Shown: piece by piece, positions 8,879 through 17,899 of the stretch
Position numbering within the stretch: the stretch's first letter is position 1
Layout of the letters: every line of letters starts with the position of its first letter
The notes under the pieces: model-generated
Told to the model about the DNA's origin: nothing
What the model saw: the letters and a program-made list of their open reading frames with translations, nothing else
Database searches by the model: none
Assembly: GCA_910588875.1 (NCBI GenBank)
Contig: CAJURT010000028.1
Location: 1-52,145 of the forward strand
DNA length: 52,145 bases
Origin: an uncultured Lachnospiraceae bacterium
Lineage (GTDB): Bacteria; Bacillota; Clostridia; Lachnospirales; Lachnospiraceae
Direction of reading: 5' to 3'
Program-made: the position numbers and the translations under genes

Positions 8879-10355
8879 CTCGATATTCCTCAACTATACA
8901 ATTAGCCTCAAACAATCCATATATTAGGCACGAAAGTCCGAATGCTGACATGGTAATTGAATGTCCCAGTGATATAAGAAACCAATAAATTCCGATAATA
9001 ATCCAAGGATTATTTTTCATTTTCTTAATGCCCATAACAATGGTGTGAGCCAAAAAAAGTAAGCCGAGAACACCATTTGATAAAAACAATTTATTTATTG
9101 ATTCATGAACATTATAGATTAATCCTGCAGTAAGTTCCTCTTTCGAAAATGATGATAAATCATACGCAAGATTTCCTTTTAGCATCGTACCCCCTAACCC
9201 TTTTCCAAACAGGGCTAGATAAGGTTTTTTCACATATTCTTTAATAATATAAATAAACTCAAGAACACGCACTCTGGGAGAGTCTTCCATTTTATCTACA
9301 GAGGTAGTAAATAAATTGCCAATCATCGACATTACCTGTTTCATCTTTGAATTAAACAATATAGAAACAGAACTTAGTTTTGACGCTGTAGATAATCCTA
9401 TCATTACTACTATTGGGATTAATGCAATTATCGCAAAACCCTTTGCATATTCGCGTTGTTTGAAGTACACAAAAAGGTATATTAAAGGTATCAACATATA
9501 AAGCATTATATTTTTTCCAGTAGCATTATATCTAAGCAGAAAATATGCCCCTATAATCCCAACAACAACTATAAATAATCTTCCTCTATATTTTTTATAC
9601 AGAGGGAATATAAGTAACAGAGGAATCCATCTAACATTATTGGTCGCCACTAAAGTATTAACCCCACCATAATGTCCAGTTCTCCCAAAAACAAACGAGA
9701 TCACCAAACTTGCAACCGATCCATATAAAGTGGCCAATAAATACTTTTCGAATGTATCAAATGAATTACGTTCTTCATGAATTGCCATAAAGCAAAAAAT
9801 AAAAATAATCAGTATTGGTTGTGCACCTTTCTGGTATAATTCTTCAATGAAAATTCTAAATGTAAATACATTTGCAATATTATTATCATTGAATAAATAC
9901 AATATTAATCCCATAAAAGCACTTATTATGACCAATATCAAATACATTTTGGCAAACTTCCATAGATCCTTCTGTCTTATATTGAAGAGTTTGATTCTGC
10001 CTCTATACCGTAAAACGTAATAAAAAAATATTGGTAAAAGAGCCATGATTCCCATGTTGATTCCAAATATTCGAAATTCCTTAAAACCATATATATTTTC
10101 TGCATTTGTGAGCACAGCATATTCTATACTTAATCCACAGAACAAAATATAGTCACCTAAATACCTCGCCCATTTGTTTTGAAATATATCGAATATCAAT
10201 ATTACAATTTCAGTCAAAACCGCCAAATTAGATATCACTTGATTCGAACAGTAGAGAACATTAACTGCTGCAACAAGTATTATCTTTATAGCAATCCAAA
10301 TATCTTCTGAATTAACTAATAATCTTCTATTTGTTAGGCCTTTAGTCTGATTCAT
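8865..10355 (-). CDS. wzy: Wzy-like O-antigen/capsule polymerase
   Basis: This 496-residue protein has about 11-12 hydrophobic segments and one larger loop (about residues 330-430) between late helices, the usual layout of Wzy polymerases and O-antigen ligases. Sequence identity in this family is low, so the call rests on topology, length and location next to Wzx and glycosyltransferases. The loop contains SPRVRVLEFIYIIKEYVKKPYLALFGKGLGGTML, resembling the Arg-containing periplasmic loop and the G-x-G-x segment of the family, and ends with SINKLFLSNGVLGLLFL. It would join flipped repeat units at the outer face of the membrane. A ligase function cannot be excluded. Confidence 0.8.
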   Translation of the reverse strand: MNQTKGLTNRRLLVNSEDIWIAIKIILVAAVNVLYCSNQVISNLAVLTEIVILIFDIFQNKWARYLGDYILFCGLSIEYAVLTNAENIYGFKEFRIFGINMGIMALLPIFFYYVLRYRGRIKLFNIRQKDLWKFAKMYLILVIISAFMGLILYLFNDNNIANVFTFRIFIEELYQKGAQPILIIFIFCFMAIHEERNSFDTFEKYLLATLYGSVASLVISFVFGRTGHYGGVNTLVATNNVRWIPLLLIFPLYKKYRGRLFIVVVGIIGAYFLLRYNATGKNIMLYMLIPLIYLFVYFKQREYAKGFAIIALIPIVVMIGLSTASKLSSVSILFNSKMKQVMSMIGNLFTTSVDKMEDSPRVRVLEFIYIIKEYVKKPYLALFGKGLGGTMLKGNLAYDLSSFSKEELTAGLIYNVHESINKLFLSNGVLGLLFLAHTIVMGIKKMKNNPWIIIGIYWFLISLGHSITMSAFGLSCLIYGLFEANCIVEEYRDGRL

Positions 10356-10370
10356 GTATCTTCACCTTGC

Positions 10371-11495
10371 TTATAGCCCAGTATATAGACTAATAAGTTT
10401 ATCTTTCATAGATTTCCATCTATATTGGGTTTTATATATTTCCCTTGATTTTTTACTTATCTGTTTGTACATCTCATCATCCTTAATCATATTATCTAAG
10501 GATTGATAAAAGTCTTTGACACTATAATCAATCACATGACCAATACTCTGTTCTTCAACTATTGAATCTATTCCTGTCCCCCTACATACAATAATGGGTA
10601 TTCCTATAGCTAATGCCTCATAAAATTTGTTTGGCGCACATAATCTGTGATTTCTTATAGATGGATCATAAATAGCTGAAATAACTTTTGATTTTTTCTC
10701 TAATTCCAATACTTTGGAATATGGTATCACCCCTACATAACTAAAATGCTCATATCTTTGATCAAGTTCACGACATAGTTCAGCAAACTCGCCGTCTCCG
10801 CCAAAAACCATTTTAATATCTGTATGATATTTATAGTTTTCTAATATTTCCTTTAATAAACGTCCTCCAGCAAGTGTTCCACAATATACATAATCAAACT
10901 CTTTTTCTACATCATCAGCACCTTCGTTTATATCAGGAGAATTATATATTACAATTACTTTTGAAGGATGTGCTTTCCTTATTTGCTCTTTTCTTTCTTT
11001 TGTGCAAATAATAGTGGCATCCGATATGTTAATAATTGCATTTTCAAGACGGGATACTATTATTCTTAATGGTTCTGGCATATTATGAGAATCACAATAA
11101 TAATCATAAATATCATATATAAAATGTATTTTGTTTTTCTTGACAAATTTTGTTATAGCAAATCCGGTGTCAAAATCACATGCATGGATTGCGAAAATAT
11201 TATTAGCATTATATATACTTGTAAACTCAGTTTTTATATATTTCATCCATTTAAGGAGTTTATCCATATTTTTTATGCCCAAATGAGAAATTTGCAAATC
11301 AAAAAAATGAAAATTAACATAATCAATGATTTCAGAGAACACTTTTTGACACTTCTCTAGTGCCATCCCTGTACGATCCCATCCTATTACTTCTACTCTG
11401 TATCCACCTTCAACTAACGATTTAATCTCTTTTGAAGCACGTGAATCATAATATATCCCGGAAGCTCTTATAAAAACTATCACACCTTTTTCCAT
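10371..11495 (-). CDS. Family 4-like glycosyltransferase
   Basis: I placed the start at the ATG at 11495 (MEKGVIVFIRASGIYY): it is preceded by GGAGAG at 6-7 bases, whereas the longer frame begins with a TTG at 11528. The protein is about 374 residues. It has a GT-B layout: DSRASKEIKSLVEGGYRVEVIGWDR near the N-terminus, IHACDFDTGFAI in the middle, then VIYNSPDIN, FDYVYCGTLAGGRLLKEIL, MVFGGDGEF, YVGVIPYSKVLELEKKSKVISAIYDP and CAPNKFYEALAIGIPIIV, which is the conserved E-x7-E-like donor site of GT4 enzymes. It would add a sugar to the lipid-linked repeat unit in the cytoplasm. Donor identity is unknown. Confidence 0.85.
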   Translation of the reverse strand: MEKGVIVFIRASGIYYDSRASKEIKSLVEGGYRVEVIGWDRTGMALEKCQKVFSEIIDYVNFHFFDLQISHLGIKNMDKLLKWMKYIKTEFTSIYNANNIFAIHACDFDTGFAITKFVKKNKIHFIYDIYDYYCDSHNMPEPLRIIVSRLENAIINISDATIICTKERKEQIRKAHPSKVIVIYNSPDINEGADDVEKEFDYVYCGTLAGGRLLKEILENYKYHTDIKMVFGGDGEFAELCRELDQRYEHFSYVGVIPYSKVLELEKKSKVISAIYDPSIRNHRLCAPNKFYEALAIGIPIIVCRGTGIDSIVEEQSIGHVIDYSVKDFYQSLDNMIKDDEMYKQISKKSREIYKTQYRWKSMKDKLISLYTGL

Positions 11496-11512
11496 GCTAC
11501 TCTCCAAATTAT

Positions 11513-12829
11513 TTATAATCTCCACCAAATAACACCATACTTATTCAAATCTTCTACTTTATACAATCCTTTTACGTCAATCAAAACTTTTTCTTTTTTG
11601 TTACCATATAGTTTCAAAATCCCTTCTATTCCCATTAGCTTAAACTCATTATGAGCGACAGCCACAATAACACAATCAATGTCTGTAATATCTTCCATCT
11701 TAGTTAAACTAACACCATATTCATGAATGGCTTCATTTTCATTAACCCAAGGATCAACCACAATTGGTTCAATCCCATAAGTATTTAACTGCTTAATTAT
11801 ATCATCAACCTTGCTATTACGAATATCGGGACAATTTTCTTTAAAAGTCAGTCCAAGAATTACTACTTTACTCTTCTTCGGTGCCTGACCGGCTTCTATC
11901 ATCTGTTTTACAGCCTTATCAGCCACAAATGCTCCCATTGAGTCATTTACAATGCGACCGTTTAGTATTATCTGACTATGATAACCAAGTTTCTCTGCCT
12001 CATATGTAAAATAATAAGGATCTACACCTATGCAGTGACCTCCAACTAAACCTGGTCTGAAACCAAGAGCATTCCATTTGGTGTTCATGCCATCAACTAC
12101 TTCATTTGTATCAATCTGCATGCGATCAAATACCATTGCAAGTTCATTCATGAACGCGATATTAATATCACGCTGACTATTTTCAACAACTTTAACTGCT
12201 TCAGCCGTTCGAATATTTGAGACAGGATGCGTTCCTACTTCAATAACTAAATCATATACCGCTTTAATTTCTTCTAACGCCTCAGCATCAATACCCGATA
12301 CTATCTTATGAATGTTCTCGAGTCTATGTATTTTATCGCCAGGATTAATACGTTCTGGAGAATAACCTACCTTAAATCCCACACCGCAGTTAAGTCCAGA
12401 CTGCTTTTCAAGAATCGGAATACATACATCTTCTGTACATCCTGGATATACAGTTGACTCATACACAACAACAGCATCAGATGTAAGATTTCTTCCTACA
12501 ATTTCAGATGCCCTAATTACCGGGGTAAGATCTGGTGTATGATCTGTATTGACAGGTGTTGGTACAGCAATAATTATAAATTTAGCGCTTTTAAGATCTG
12601 ACTCATCTGAAGTAAAATGTATCTTGGTACGCTTGATTTCCTCATCTCCAACTTCATTAGTCGGATCGATACCTGCTCTATATAGTCCAATCTTTTCTTT
12701 ATTAAGATCAAATCCGATAACATTTATATCTTTCTTAGCAAAAGCATGTGCTATTGGCATTCCAACATAACCAAGACCTACAAGTGCGAGTGATTCTTCT
12801 TTATTAACAAGTTTTTCAAACAGTGACAT
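11513..12829 (-). CDS. UDP-N-acetylhexosamine 6-dehydrogenase (TviB/WbpA-like nucleotide sugar dehydrogenase)
   Basis: The 438-residue enzyme carries the dinucleotide motif ALVGLGYVGMPIA (about 15-27), the central signature VGYSPERINPGDK (about 154-166), the helix AEAVKVVENSQRDINIAFMNELA (about 209-231), and the catalytic Cys266 in GGHCIGVDPY. The C-terminal UDP-binding domain begins VVILGLTFKENCPDIRNSKV. The PERINPGD form and overall look match TviB/WbpA-type UDP-GlcNAc or UDP-GalNAc dehydrogenases rather than UDP-glucose dehydrogenase. It oxidises C6 to a carboxylate in two NAD steps, supplying an acidic amino sugar to the polymer. No dedicated epimerase follows it in the window. A relic of a true UDP-glucose dehydrogenase lies at about 17,900. 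Confidence 0.88.
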   Translation of the reverse strand: MSLFEKLVNKEESLALVGLGYVGMPIAHAFAKKDINVIGFDLNKEKIGLYRAGIDPTNEVGDEEIKRTKIHFTSDESDLKSAKFIIIAVPTPVNTDHTPDLTPVIRASEIVGRNLTSDAVVVYESTVYPGCTEDVCIPILEKQSGLNCGVGFKVGYSPERINPGDKIHRLENIHKIVSGIDAEALEEIKAVYDLVIEVGTHPVSNIRTAEAVKVVENSQRDINIAFMNELAMVFDRMQIDTNEVVDGMNTKWNALGFRPGLVGGHCIGVDPYYFTYEAEKLGYHSQIILNGRIVNDSMGAFVADKAVKQMIEAGQAPKKSKVVILGLTFKENCPDIRNSKVDDIIKQLNTYGIEPIVVDPWVNENEAIHEYGVSLTKMEDITDIDCVIVAVAHNEFKLMGIEGILKLYGNKKEKVLIDVKGLYKVEDLNKYGVIWWRL

Positions 12830-12851
12830 TTTTATTTTCTCCTTCTGCTAA

Positions 12852-13625
12852 TTAATGATTTCTTGTGAGTTTTTTTCTCATTGCATAAAAGAAATACAAT
12901 ACAGTATTCCACCCGGCTCTCAGCTTCCCAATCTTTTCAAACTTCATTTGAATCTCGTATACATCTATGAGATTTTGGATTTTATTTTTTGAAAGCGAGC
13001 CTTCTCTACGTGTCACATGAACTAACGCTTCATCAATGCCATAAGCATTTGCTTTTGATAGAAGCACTAACCAAAATGCATAGTCCTGTCCCGTCCTTCT
13101 TAGTGGCATATACGGATCATCAAAAAACTCACGATCATAAATTACAGTTGGTGTACTTATATACGTTTTTGTCAACTCATCTTTATATGAAACCTCCGTT
13201 TTAATCTTTGATTTATTTCCAATATGATTGCCTTCGCCATCAACAAAATCATAAGCACAAAACACAAATGGATTGCCATTTTTAATTGCACTAATTTGTT
13301 TTTCAATTTTTTCAGACAGCCAAATATCGTCCGAATCAAGAAATGCAATATATTTCCCTTTGGCATTTTTAATTCCTATGTTTCTTGCCACAGCAACTCC
13401 TTGATTCTTATCTTGAAAAATAAATCTCACCCGATTGTCTTGATTTGATAGTTCTTCAATGATTGCCCGTGTATTATCCTTTGAGCAATCATCTACTATG
13501 ATTATTTCAAGTTCTTTGTATGTCTGGCTCAAAGCAGATGAAACTGTTTTTTTAATAAATTTTTCCGAGTTATAAGTAGGTATAATAACTGATACCAACT
13601 CAGGTAAGTAACTTTTTCTCTTCAT
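12852..13625 (-). CDS. Family 2 glycosyltransferase
   Basis: A 257-residue GT-A enzyme. The family start SVIIPTYNSEKFIKKTVSSALSQTYKELEIIIVDDCSKDNT lies at about residues 12-52, and the metal-binding acidic motif is in YIAFLDSDDIWLSEKIEKQI (about 92-111). The acceptor side includes RRTGQDYAFWLVLL (about 187-200), the ED/QD catalytic-base region. It has no membrane anchor. It is a short, single-domain enzyme typical of capsule loci. A decayed copy of a related glycosyltransferase lies directly upstream (13,841-14,035) and shares the DDIW-x-x-x-KIEKQI stretch, so this may be the surviving member of a pair. Confidence 0.88.
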   Translation of the reverse strand: MKRKSYLPELVSVIIPTYNSEKFIKKTVSSALSQTYKELEIIIVDDCSKDNTRAIIEELSNQDNRVRFIFQDKNQGVAVARNIGIKNAKGKYIAFLDSDDIWLSEKIEKQISAIKNGNPFVFCAYDFVDGEGNHIGNKSKIKTEVSYKDELTKTYISTPTVIYDREFFDDPYMPLRRTGQDYAFWLVLLSKANAYGIDEALVHVTRREGSLSKNKIQNLIDVYEIQMKFEKIGKLRAGWNTVLYFFYAMRKKLTRNH

Positions 13626-13641
13626 GTATTTGCTCCTCTAT

Positions 13642-13836
13642 TCAATAACAAAACTGTACTTCTGATGTGGAGCATGATTCATAGAATTGATACTCTAATT
13701 GATTACATTCCAATACCCTCTCCTCTAATTTCTCAGGGAAGAGTATATTCACTAGTTCTTTAAGACTAATCTCATGTTTTTTCATGGAATTTACCATCCA
13801 TTTGCATATATTAATGGTAGCTTTTAGCTTACTTAT
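13642..13836 (-). other. Orphan coding-like fragment, 64 open codons
   Basis: The minus strand is open from about 13,836 to a TGA at 13,642, reading ISKLKATINICKWMVNSMKK and continuing through LKELVNILFPEKLEERVLE. The composition is protein-like, with an ATG at 13,797 that would give 51 residues, but there is no clear ribosome site and I recognise no family. It follows a decayed glycosyltransferase, so it is probably the C-terminal leftover of a deleted gene. It could be a real small protein; I consider that less likely. Confidence 0.3.
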
Positions 13837-13840
13837 TCCC

Positions 13841-14035
13841 TCATTCTGTGTCTATATTTCCTATATTTGGCATATGCTCTTTAGTTTATTTGAACTAAAA
13901 AAATCACCATCAATCATTTCGATCACTGTGAAACAGAAGGAACCTTTCTTAATCTTTTAAGATATTTATCTGTTTTTCTATCTTATCAGGATTCCATATG
14001 TCATCTACATCAAGAAATGTTTCCGGTGTTACATT
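13841..14035 (-). pseudogene. Relic of a family 2 glycosyltransferase
   Basis: Directly after the aminotransferase stop the minus strand reads ETFLDVDDIWNPDKIEKQ and stops at 13,949. This is the metal-binding DxD region of a GT2 enzyme, nearly the same as FLDSDDIWLSEKIEKQ in the intact gene next door. Continuing in shifted frames gives KKGSFCFTVIEMIDGD and then EHMPNIGNIDTE, which correspond in order to the segment after the DxD motif in such enzymes. There is no N-terminus and there are at least two frame breaks, so it cannot be functional. It marks a deletion between the aminotransferase and the surviving glycosyltransferase. Confidence 0.6.
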
Positions 14036-14953
14036 TTAGTAAATTGGTGTCACCCAATCCTTGAATTCTTCTCTCATGCCTCTTGCTGCATCTACATAGA
14101 CTTTATGGAGTTGTTTGGTAATCTCCCCTTCTCCGAACTCATATCTGTCAATGCTGAGCACAGATGTCAACTCCATAGCAGAGCCACATAAGAACGCTTC
14201 ATCAGCTGTATAAAGTTCTGTCCTGTCAATCGTTCTCTCTATAACTTCATAACCCAAACTCTGACTGATTTTAACAACTGTATCTCTCGTAATTGACTCC
14301 AGTACTGCATCCGTGAAAGCAGGTGTGATAATCTTCTTATCCCTTATCATGAAAAAACAGCTTCCCGGTCCCTCTGAAACCTTTCCATATTCATTCAAAA
14401 AAAGGCATGTATCATATCCATTTCTCAGTGCTTCTCTTTGTCCATAACGACTGTTGATATAGTTTGCACCACACTTAATTCGTGGACTAAGTGCGTTTTC
14501 ACTGATTCGTCTCCATGATGTTACACAAACATTCAATCCTTTTTTATTGTATTCTGTACTTGTCCTTCCTCTCGGAATAGGTGCCACAAACATTTCTGTA
14601 ATTCCATCCGATCCCCAGGATCCAAAACCATCTACAAATAACGTCTGACGAACCGATAAATTCTCGTCATATTCATTAGCCTTAACTACATCAATCAGTG
14701 CTTTTTTTAGATCATCTTTGCTATAAGGACACTCAATTTGAATAAGTCTTGCTGATCTAATAAGACGATCATAATGATCATCAAGTCGGAAAGCGTATAA
14801 TTGATTTTCATTATCATTCCAATAGCATGGAATTCCCTCAAACACATTGAGCCCAAATTGTGATGTTGGTGCAAGAGCATTGATCCTGGCATCATTCACA
14901 TGAATAAGTTCACCCTTGAACCATATCAATCTTTCAGATACTTCGTATTTCAT
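14036..14953 (-). CDS. Class IV PLP aminotransferase, branched-chain amino acid aminotransferase-like
   Basis: This 305-residue protein has the fold-type IV PLP signature. K160 in SPRIKCGANYINSRYGQREA is the Schiff-base lysine; GLNVFEGIPCYW (about 34-45) and VSEGPGSCFFMI (about 192-203) match the FEG and E-G-x-x-N/S-F blocks of IlvE. The C-terminal FLCGSAMELTSVLSID holds the phosphate-binding GT/S region. It exchanges amino groups between glutamate and 2-oxo acids, or makes the reverse reaction. IlvE is a housekeeping enzyme, so its place inside a capsule locus, near an aldolase and a PLP decarboxylase, suggests a dedicated role in making an amino-acid-derived building block. A D-amino acid or aminodeoxychorismate-type role is possible but less supported. 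Confidence 0.82.
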   Translation of the reverse strand: MKYEVSERLIWFKGELIHVNDARINALAPTSQFGLNVFEGIPCYWNDNENQLYAFRLDDHYDRLIRSARLIQIECPYSKDDLKKALIDVVKANEYDENLSVRQTLFVDGFGSWGSDGITEMFVAPIPRGRTSTEYNKKGLNVCVTSWRRISENALSPRIKCGANYINSRYGQREALRNGYDTCLFLNEYGKVSEGPGSCFFMIRDKKIITPAFTDAVLESITRDTVVKISQSLGYEVIERTIDRTELYTADEAFLCGSAMELTSVLSIDRYEFGEGEITKQLHKVYVDAARGMREEFKDWVTPIY

Positions 14954-14998
14954 TTTCCAGTCCCTCTTTTTAATTACTTATCCTTATACGAATCACAA

Positions 14999-15682
14999 TT
15001 AATCCGGTAAATGTGCAATTCTTATGATTTCTTCTTCTTCATGCTTTGCCGCTTCTGCATCTGTCATGGAGTCATCAGCCTTATTTTCGTAGATATTTTC
15101 TTTCTTAAAAACTTTGATAACAGACTGCCATAAAATCTTTATATCAGCTAATATGCCGATTCGCTTGAAATCATCTACATACTGATTATCATATCCTACT
15201 TTTTCATCCCAGCTAATATCATTTCGCCCTTTAACTTGTGCTAACCCGGTCAGTCCGGCCTTCATCTCAAATCTCTTTTTATAACGCTTGTTTAAAGAGT
15301 CAAAATCTCCCAACTCATAAGTTACGCATGGTCTAGGCCCTACCACACTCATATCTCCTTTTAGAATATTGAAAAGTTGCGGCAATTCATCGATACTGGA
15401 ATTTCGTAAAAAATGGCCTGCTTTTGTCACTCTAGGATCATTCTCAAAATTGAATAGACCCGTACCCATGCTTTCTGCATTTACTACCATTGTTCGAAAC
15501 TTTAACATATTAAATATACGTCCATCTTTTGTCCTTCTTCCTTGTTTAAAAAACACCGGCCCTTGTGAATCAGCCTTAATCCATATGGCCACAATAATCC
15601 ATAAAGGTGAAAGAATTAAAGCAAATATTCCGGATGATGCAATATCAAATAACCGTTTTAAAATCACATTAAATTTATACAT
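14999..15682 (-). CDS. Initiating undecaprenyl-phosphate sugar-1-phosphate transferase (bacterial sugar transferase)
   Basis: The 227-residue product matches the catalytic domain of the WcaJ/PglC/EpsL family: an N-terminal hydrophobic reentrant helix (KRLFDIASSGIFALILSPLWIIVAIWIK), then GPVFFKQGRRTKDGRIFNMLKFRTM, the DELPQLFNILKGDMSVVGPRP catalytic block with the essential Asp-Glu, and AGLTGLAQVKGRNDISWDEK. It transfers a sugar-1-phosphate from a UDP-sugar to undecaprenyl phosphate, the first step of repeat-unit assembly. It lacks the long N-terminal membrane domain of WbaP-type enzymes, so it is of the small monotopic class. The C-terminus carries an acidic tail (about 25 residues, with EAAKHEEEE) of unknown use. 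It sits between the aminotransferase and the LysA-like gene. Confidence 0.9.
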   Translation of the reverse strand: MYKFNVILKRLFDIASSGIFALILSPLWIIVAIWIKADSQGPVFFKQGRRTKDGRIFNMLKFRTMVVNAESMGTGLFNFENDPRVTKAGHFLRNSSIDELPQLFNILKGDMSVVGPRPCVTYELGDFDSLNKRYKKRFEMKAGLTGLAQVKGRNDISWDEKVGYDNQYVDDFKRIGILADIKILWQSVIKVFKKENIYENKADDSMTDAEAAKHEEEEIIRIAHLPD

Positions 15683-15741
15683 TTCTGATCCACCCTTTTA
15701 TTATTTTCGTACATCTATTAATCGACGTATAATCAGATAAG

Positions 15742-16971
15742 TCAGAAACTGAACGTATGGAACAGATCATCAAATCTTTCTGCTCTCTTAATAATTTCTA
15801 CTGTATCTCCGTTAATATCCAATACTGCAAAATTCGGTAGAATAAATGGCGGTTTCATAACTAAAGAATACGATCCACAGTTACTGATTACAATAAAATC
15901 GCCTATCCCGAGTTCTCCGGTATAATCTTTTTGCAAGACATCTCCCTCTATGCACGTAAAACCTACAATATCAACACCCTCAACCTGCTTTCTATTTCCA
16001 TCACCGGCAATAATCTCAATTGGTGGATTAATTCCAGACATACTGATATTCTTCTGGGAACCAATAACCGTTGCTATCATTTTTCCTCTTACGGATTTTA
16101 TAGTCTCAATTCTACTCACAAATCTCATACAATCACCAGCTATCGCCGAACCCGGTTCAATAAACAGCCATGGTGCATTCGGATCATTTTCAAAATGCTC
16201 AGCAAACAGTCCTGCCGCCCTAGATGCATAGTCATCATATGTTATATTTTCTATCTTAAGTTGCTTACTGAGAGATTCCGGCATCTTTCCATATATGCCA
16301 CCACCGATATCAAGCCTTTCTGGTTTCAAGCCGTATTTCTTTACAACCTTATCGTAAATCTTTAACATTCCCTCTGCTCTAGCAGTCCAATACTCTGGTG
16401 CACGTTTAGCGAAATGTGCCTGAAGGTTGATGAGTCTGACATTCGACAATGATGATATAAATTCCAATGCAATCTTAAAGTCTTCTCCATCTACATCAAA
16501 TCCAAACCTAGAAAACACTCCATCCCCCACATCATAATTGCAACGAACACCTACATTGAGAATATGATTAGGATAGCTTTCAGCGATAGTACGGATGTTA
16601 TCAATCTCATAAATTGAATCGATATTAAGCGTCCCGCCAGTAAGTAATAATTGTTTCACCTTACATTCATTCTTGACTGGTCCGTTCCAGATAATATGAT
16701 CGGCAGTTACACCAGAGCGAAGTGCTATCTCCATTTCCATATCAGATACTACCTCAGCATACCCACCAAGACGATTAACAATCTGAACAAGTTTAGGCGT
16801 ATAATTGGTTTTATATGAATACGCGATATTAAACTTCGGATAATAAGCCTTAAATGCAGTCGACAGTTCCTTATAATTTGATTCAAAGCTTTCTGATTCT
16901 AACAAATAAAAAGCGTTTCCAAATCTATCTGCTAGATTTTTCAACAATTCTTTATTAAGTACCTTAGGCAT
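15742..16971 (-). CDS. LysA-like fold-type III PLP decarboxylase
   Basis: This 409-residue enzyme resembles diaminopimelate/ornithine-type decarboxylases. K54 in IAYSYKTNYTPKL is the PLP lysine, followed by GGYAEVVSDMEMEIALRSG, LDIGGGIYG (glycine-rich phosphate loop, about 231-239), and EPGSAIAGDCMRFVSRIE. The C-terminal active-site block is FTCIEGDVLQKDY, where LysA usually has C-E-S-x-D; this altered pocket argues against ordinary diaminopimelate. It should remove a carboxylate from a D-configured or polyamine-precursor amino acid. With an HpcH/HpaI aldolase just upstream and an aminotransferase downstream, it plausibly makes an amine or amino acid for the polysaccharide. Specificity is inference; the fold is secure. 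Confidence 0.82.
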   Translation of the reverse strand: MPKVLNKELLKNLADRFGNAFYLLESESFESNYKELSTAFKAYYPKFNIAYSYKTNYTPKLVQIVNRLGGYAEVVSDMEMEIALRSGVTADHIIWNGPVKNECKVKQLLLTGGTLNIDSIYEIDNIRTIAESYPNHILNVGVRCNYDVGDGVFSRFGFDVDGEDFKIALEFISSLSNVRLINLQAHFAKRAPEYWTARAEGMLKIYDKVVKKYGLKPERLDIGGGIYGKMPESLSKQLKIENITYDDYASRAAGLFAEHFENDPNAPWLFIEPGSAIAGDCMRFVSRIETIKSVRGKMIATVIGSQKNISMSGINPPIEIIAGDGNRKQVEGVDIVGFTCIEGDVLQKDYTGELGIGDFIVISNCGSYSLVMKPPFILPNFAVLDINGDTVEIIKRAERFDDLFHTFSF

Positions 16972-16997
16972 ATTACGCCCCCATCATTCCAAATTCT

Positions 16998-17855
16998 TTA
17001 GTTCTCTTTACTTTTTATTGATAACACAATATCTTTTACAATCTCTGCAACCTTTTCTTTATTCTTTATAAAATCCGAATCTGAAAGACTATGCAAGGAC
17101 GCCTCATATTTTCGCAAGCTTTCTATATTTTCCCTAAAAACCCTGTCAATTTCATCAATACTCCCTATTTTCGCATTGTCACAGAAAGTCCTTGATAATA
17201 TTGCTCTGGTTGATCCCAACCTGTAATGCTCCATAATGACCATCTCAGCTGGAAGCAATCCATCTCCAAGCTTTGCTATACCACCAAAACCATACGGGAT
17301 TCCGGAGGCCTTAAATTTCTCGCAGAGTTTCTCAATTGTTCCATCTGCTAATAGTTCAAACATAAAAGCCATGCCATACGAAAGGTGAAGATCATTCAAA
17401 CCTATATGGATTTCATCAAATCCCCCTTGTTCCAATACATAATCTATACATTCTACAGCCTCCTTTGTTTCCAATAAAAGCGAAGTCTTACATCGTCCAT
17501 TAACCGCTGCCAAAAAGTTTTGTACTTCTTCGGCTGTTTTCCAATAAGGAAGCATGATGACATCAGCACCTGCCCGAATTACAGCTTCAATTTCGGCATC
17601 AGAGCCATCATACCAAGAATTAATCCTGACCATTAACTCGGACGTTATAAGCAACCGTTTTATCTTTTCAATATCATCAACTGAATGATACGACTTAACA
17701 GTATCCATATTTTCCTGACGTGCTTCCTTGCCCAATACCTCCAAATCAATCCAGATTCGATCAACACCATACTTTTCAGCTATAAGAGCCACATCAGTTC
17801 TATTTGTTATATAGAATAGTATTAAATCACCTCTATTATCACCTTTATGTTCCAT
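16998..17855 (-). CDS. HpcH/HpaI family aldolase/lyase
   Basis: The 285-residue product is a class II-type aldolase of the HpcH/HpaI (citrate lyase beta-like) fold. Metal ligands are recognisable: E129 in LLLETKEAVE and D155 in IGLNDLHLSYG, with the substrate Arg at R77 in LMVRINSW and the acidic RIWIDLEVLGKEARQ segment near residues 33-47. GADVIMLPYWKTAEEV fits the strand that carries the barrel wall. Family members cleave or form 4-hydroxy-2-oxo acids from pyruvate and an aldehyde. It is the first intact gene of the polysaccharide locus; AAGAAGGAATAA gives a good ribosome site. It probably supplies a 2-oxo acid for the aminotransferase and decarboxylase, which is inference. Confidence 0.78.
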   Translation of the reverse strand: MEHKGDNRGDLILFYITNRTDVALIAEKYGVDRIWIDLEVLGKEARQENMDTVKSYHSVDDIEKIKRLLITSELMVRINSWYDGSDAEIEAVIRAGADVIMLPYWKTAEEVQNFLAAVNGRCKTSLLLETKEAVECIDYVLEQGGFDEIHIGLNDLHLSYGMAFMFELLADGTIEKLCEKFKASGIPYGFGGIAKLGDGLLPAEMVIMEHYRLGSTRAILSRTFCDNAKIGSIDEIDRVFRENIESLRKYEASLHSLSDSDFIKNKEKVAEIVKDIVLSIKSKEN

Positions 17856-17899
17856 TTATTCCTTCTTCTCTTTTACACACTTCAAGATAGTCCATCGGT

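Noticed and set aside
13642..13797. A standalone 51-residue protein from ATG 13,797
   Set aside because: No ribosome site, no family, and it lies directly after a decayed gene, so it is listed as an orphan fragment rather than as a gene.
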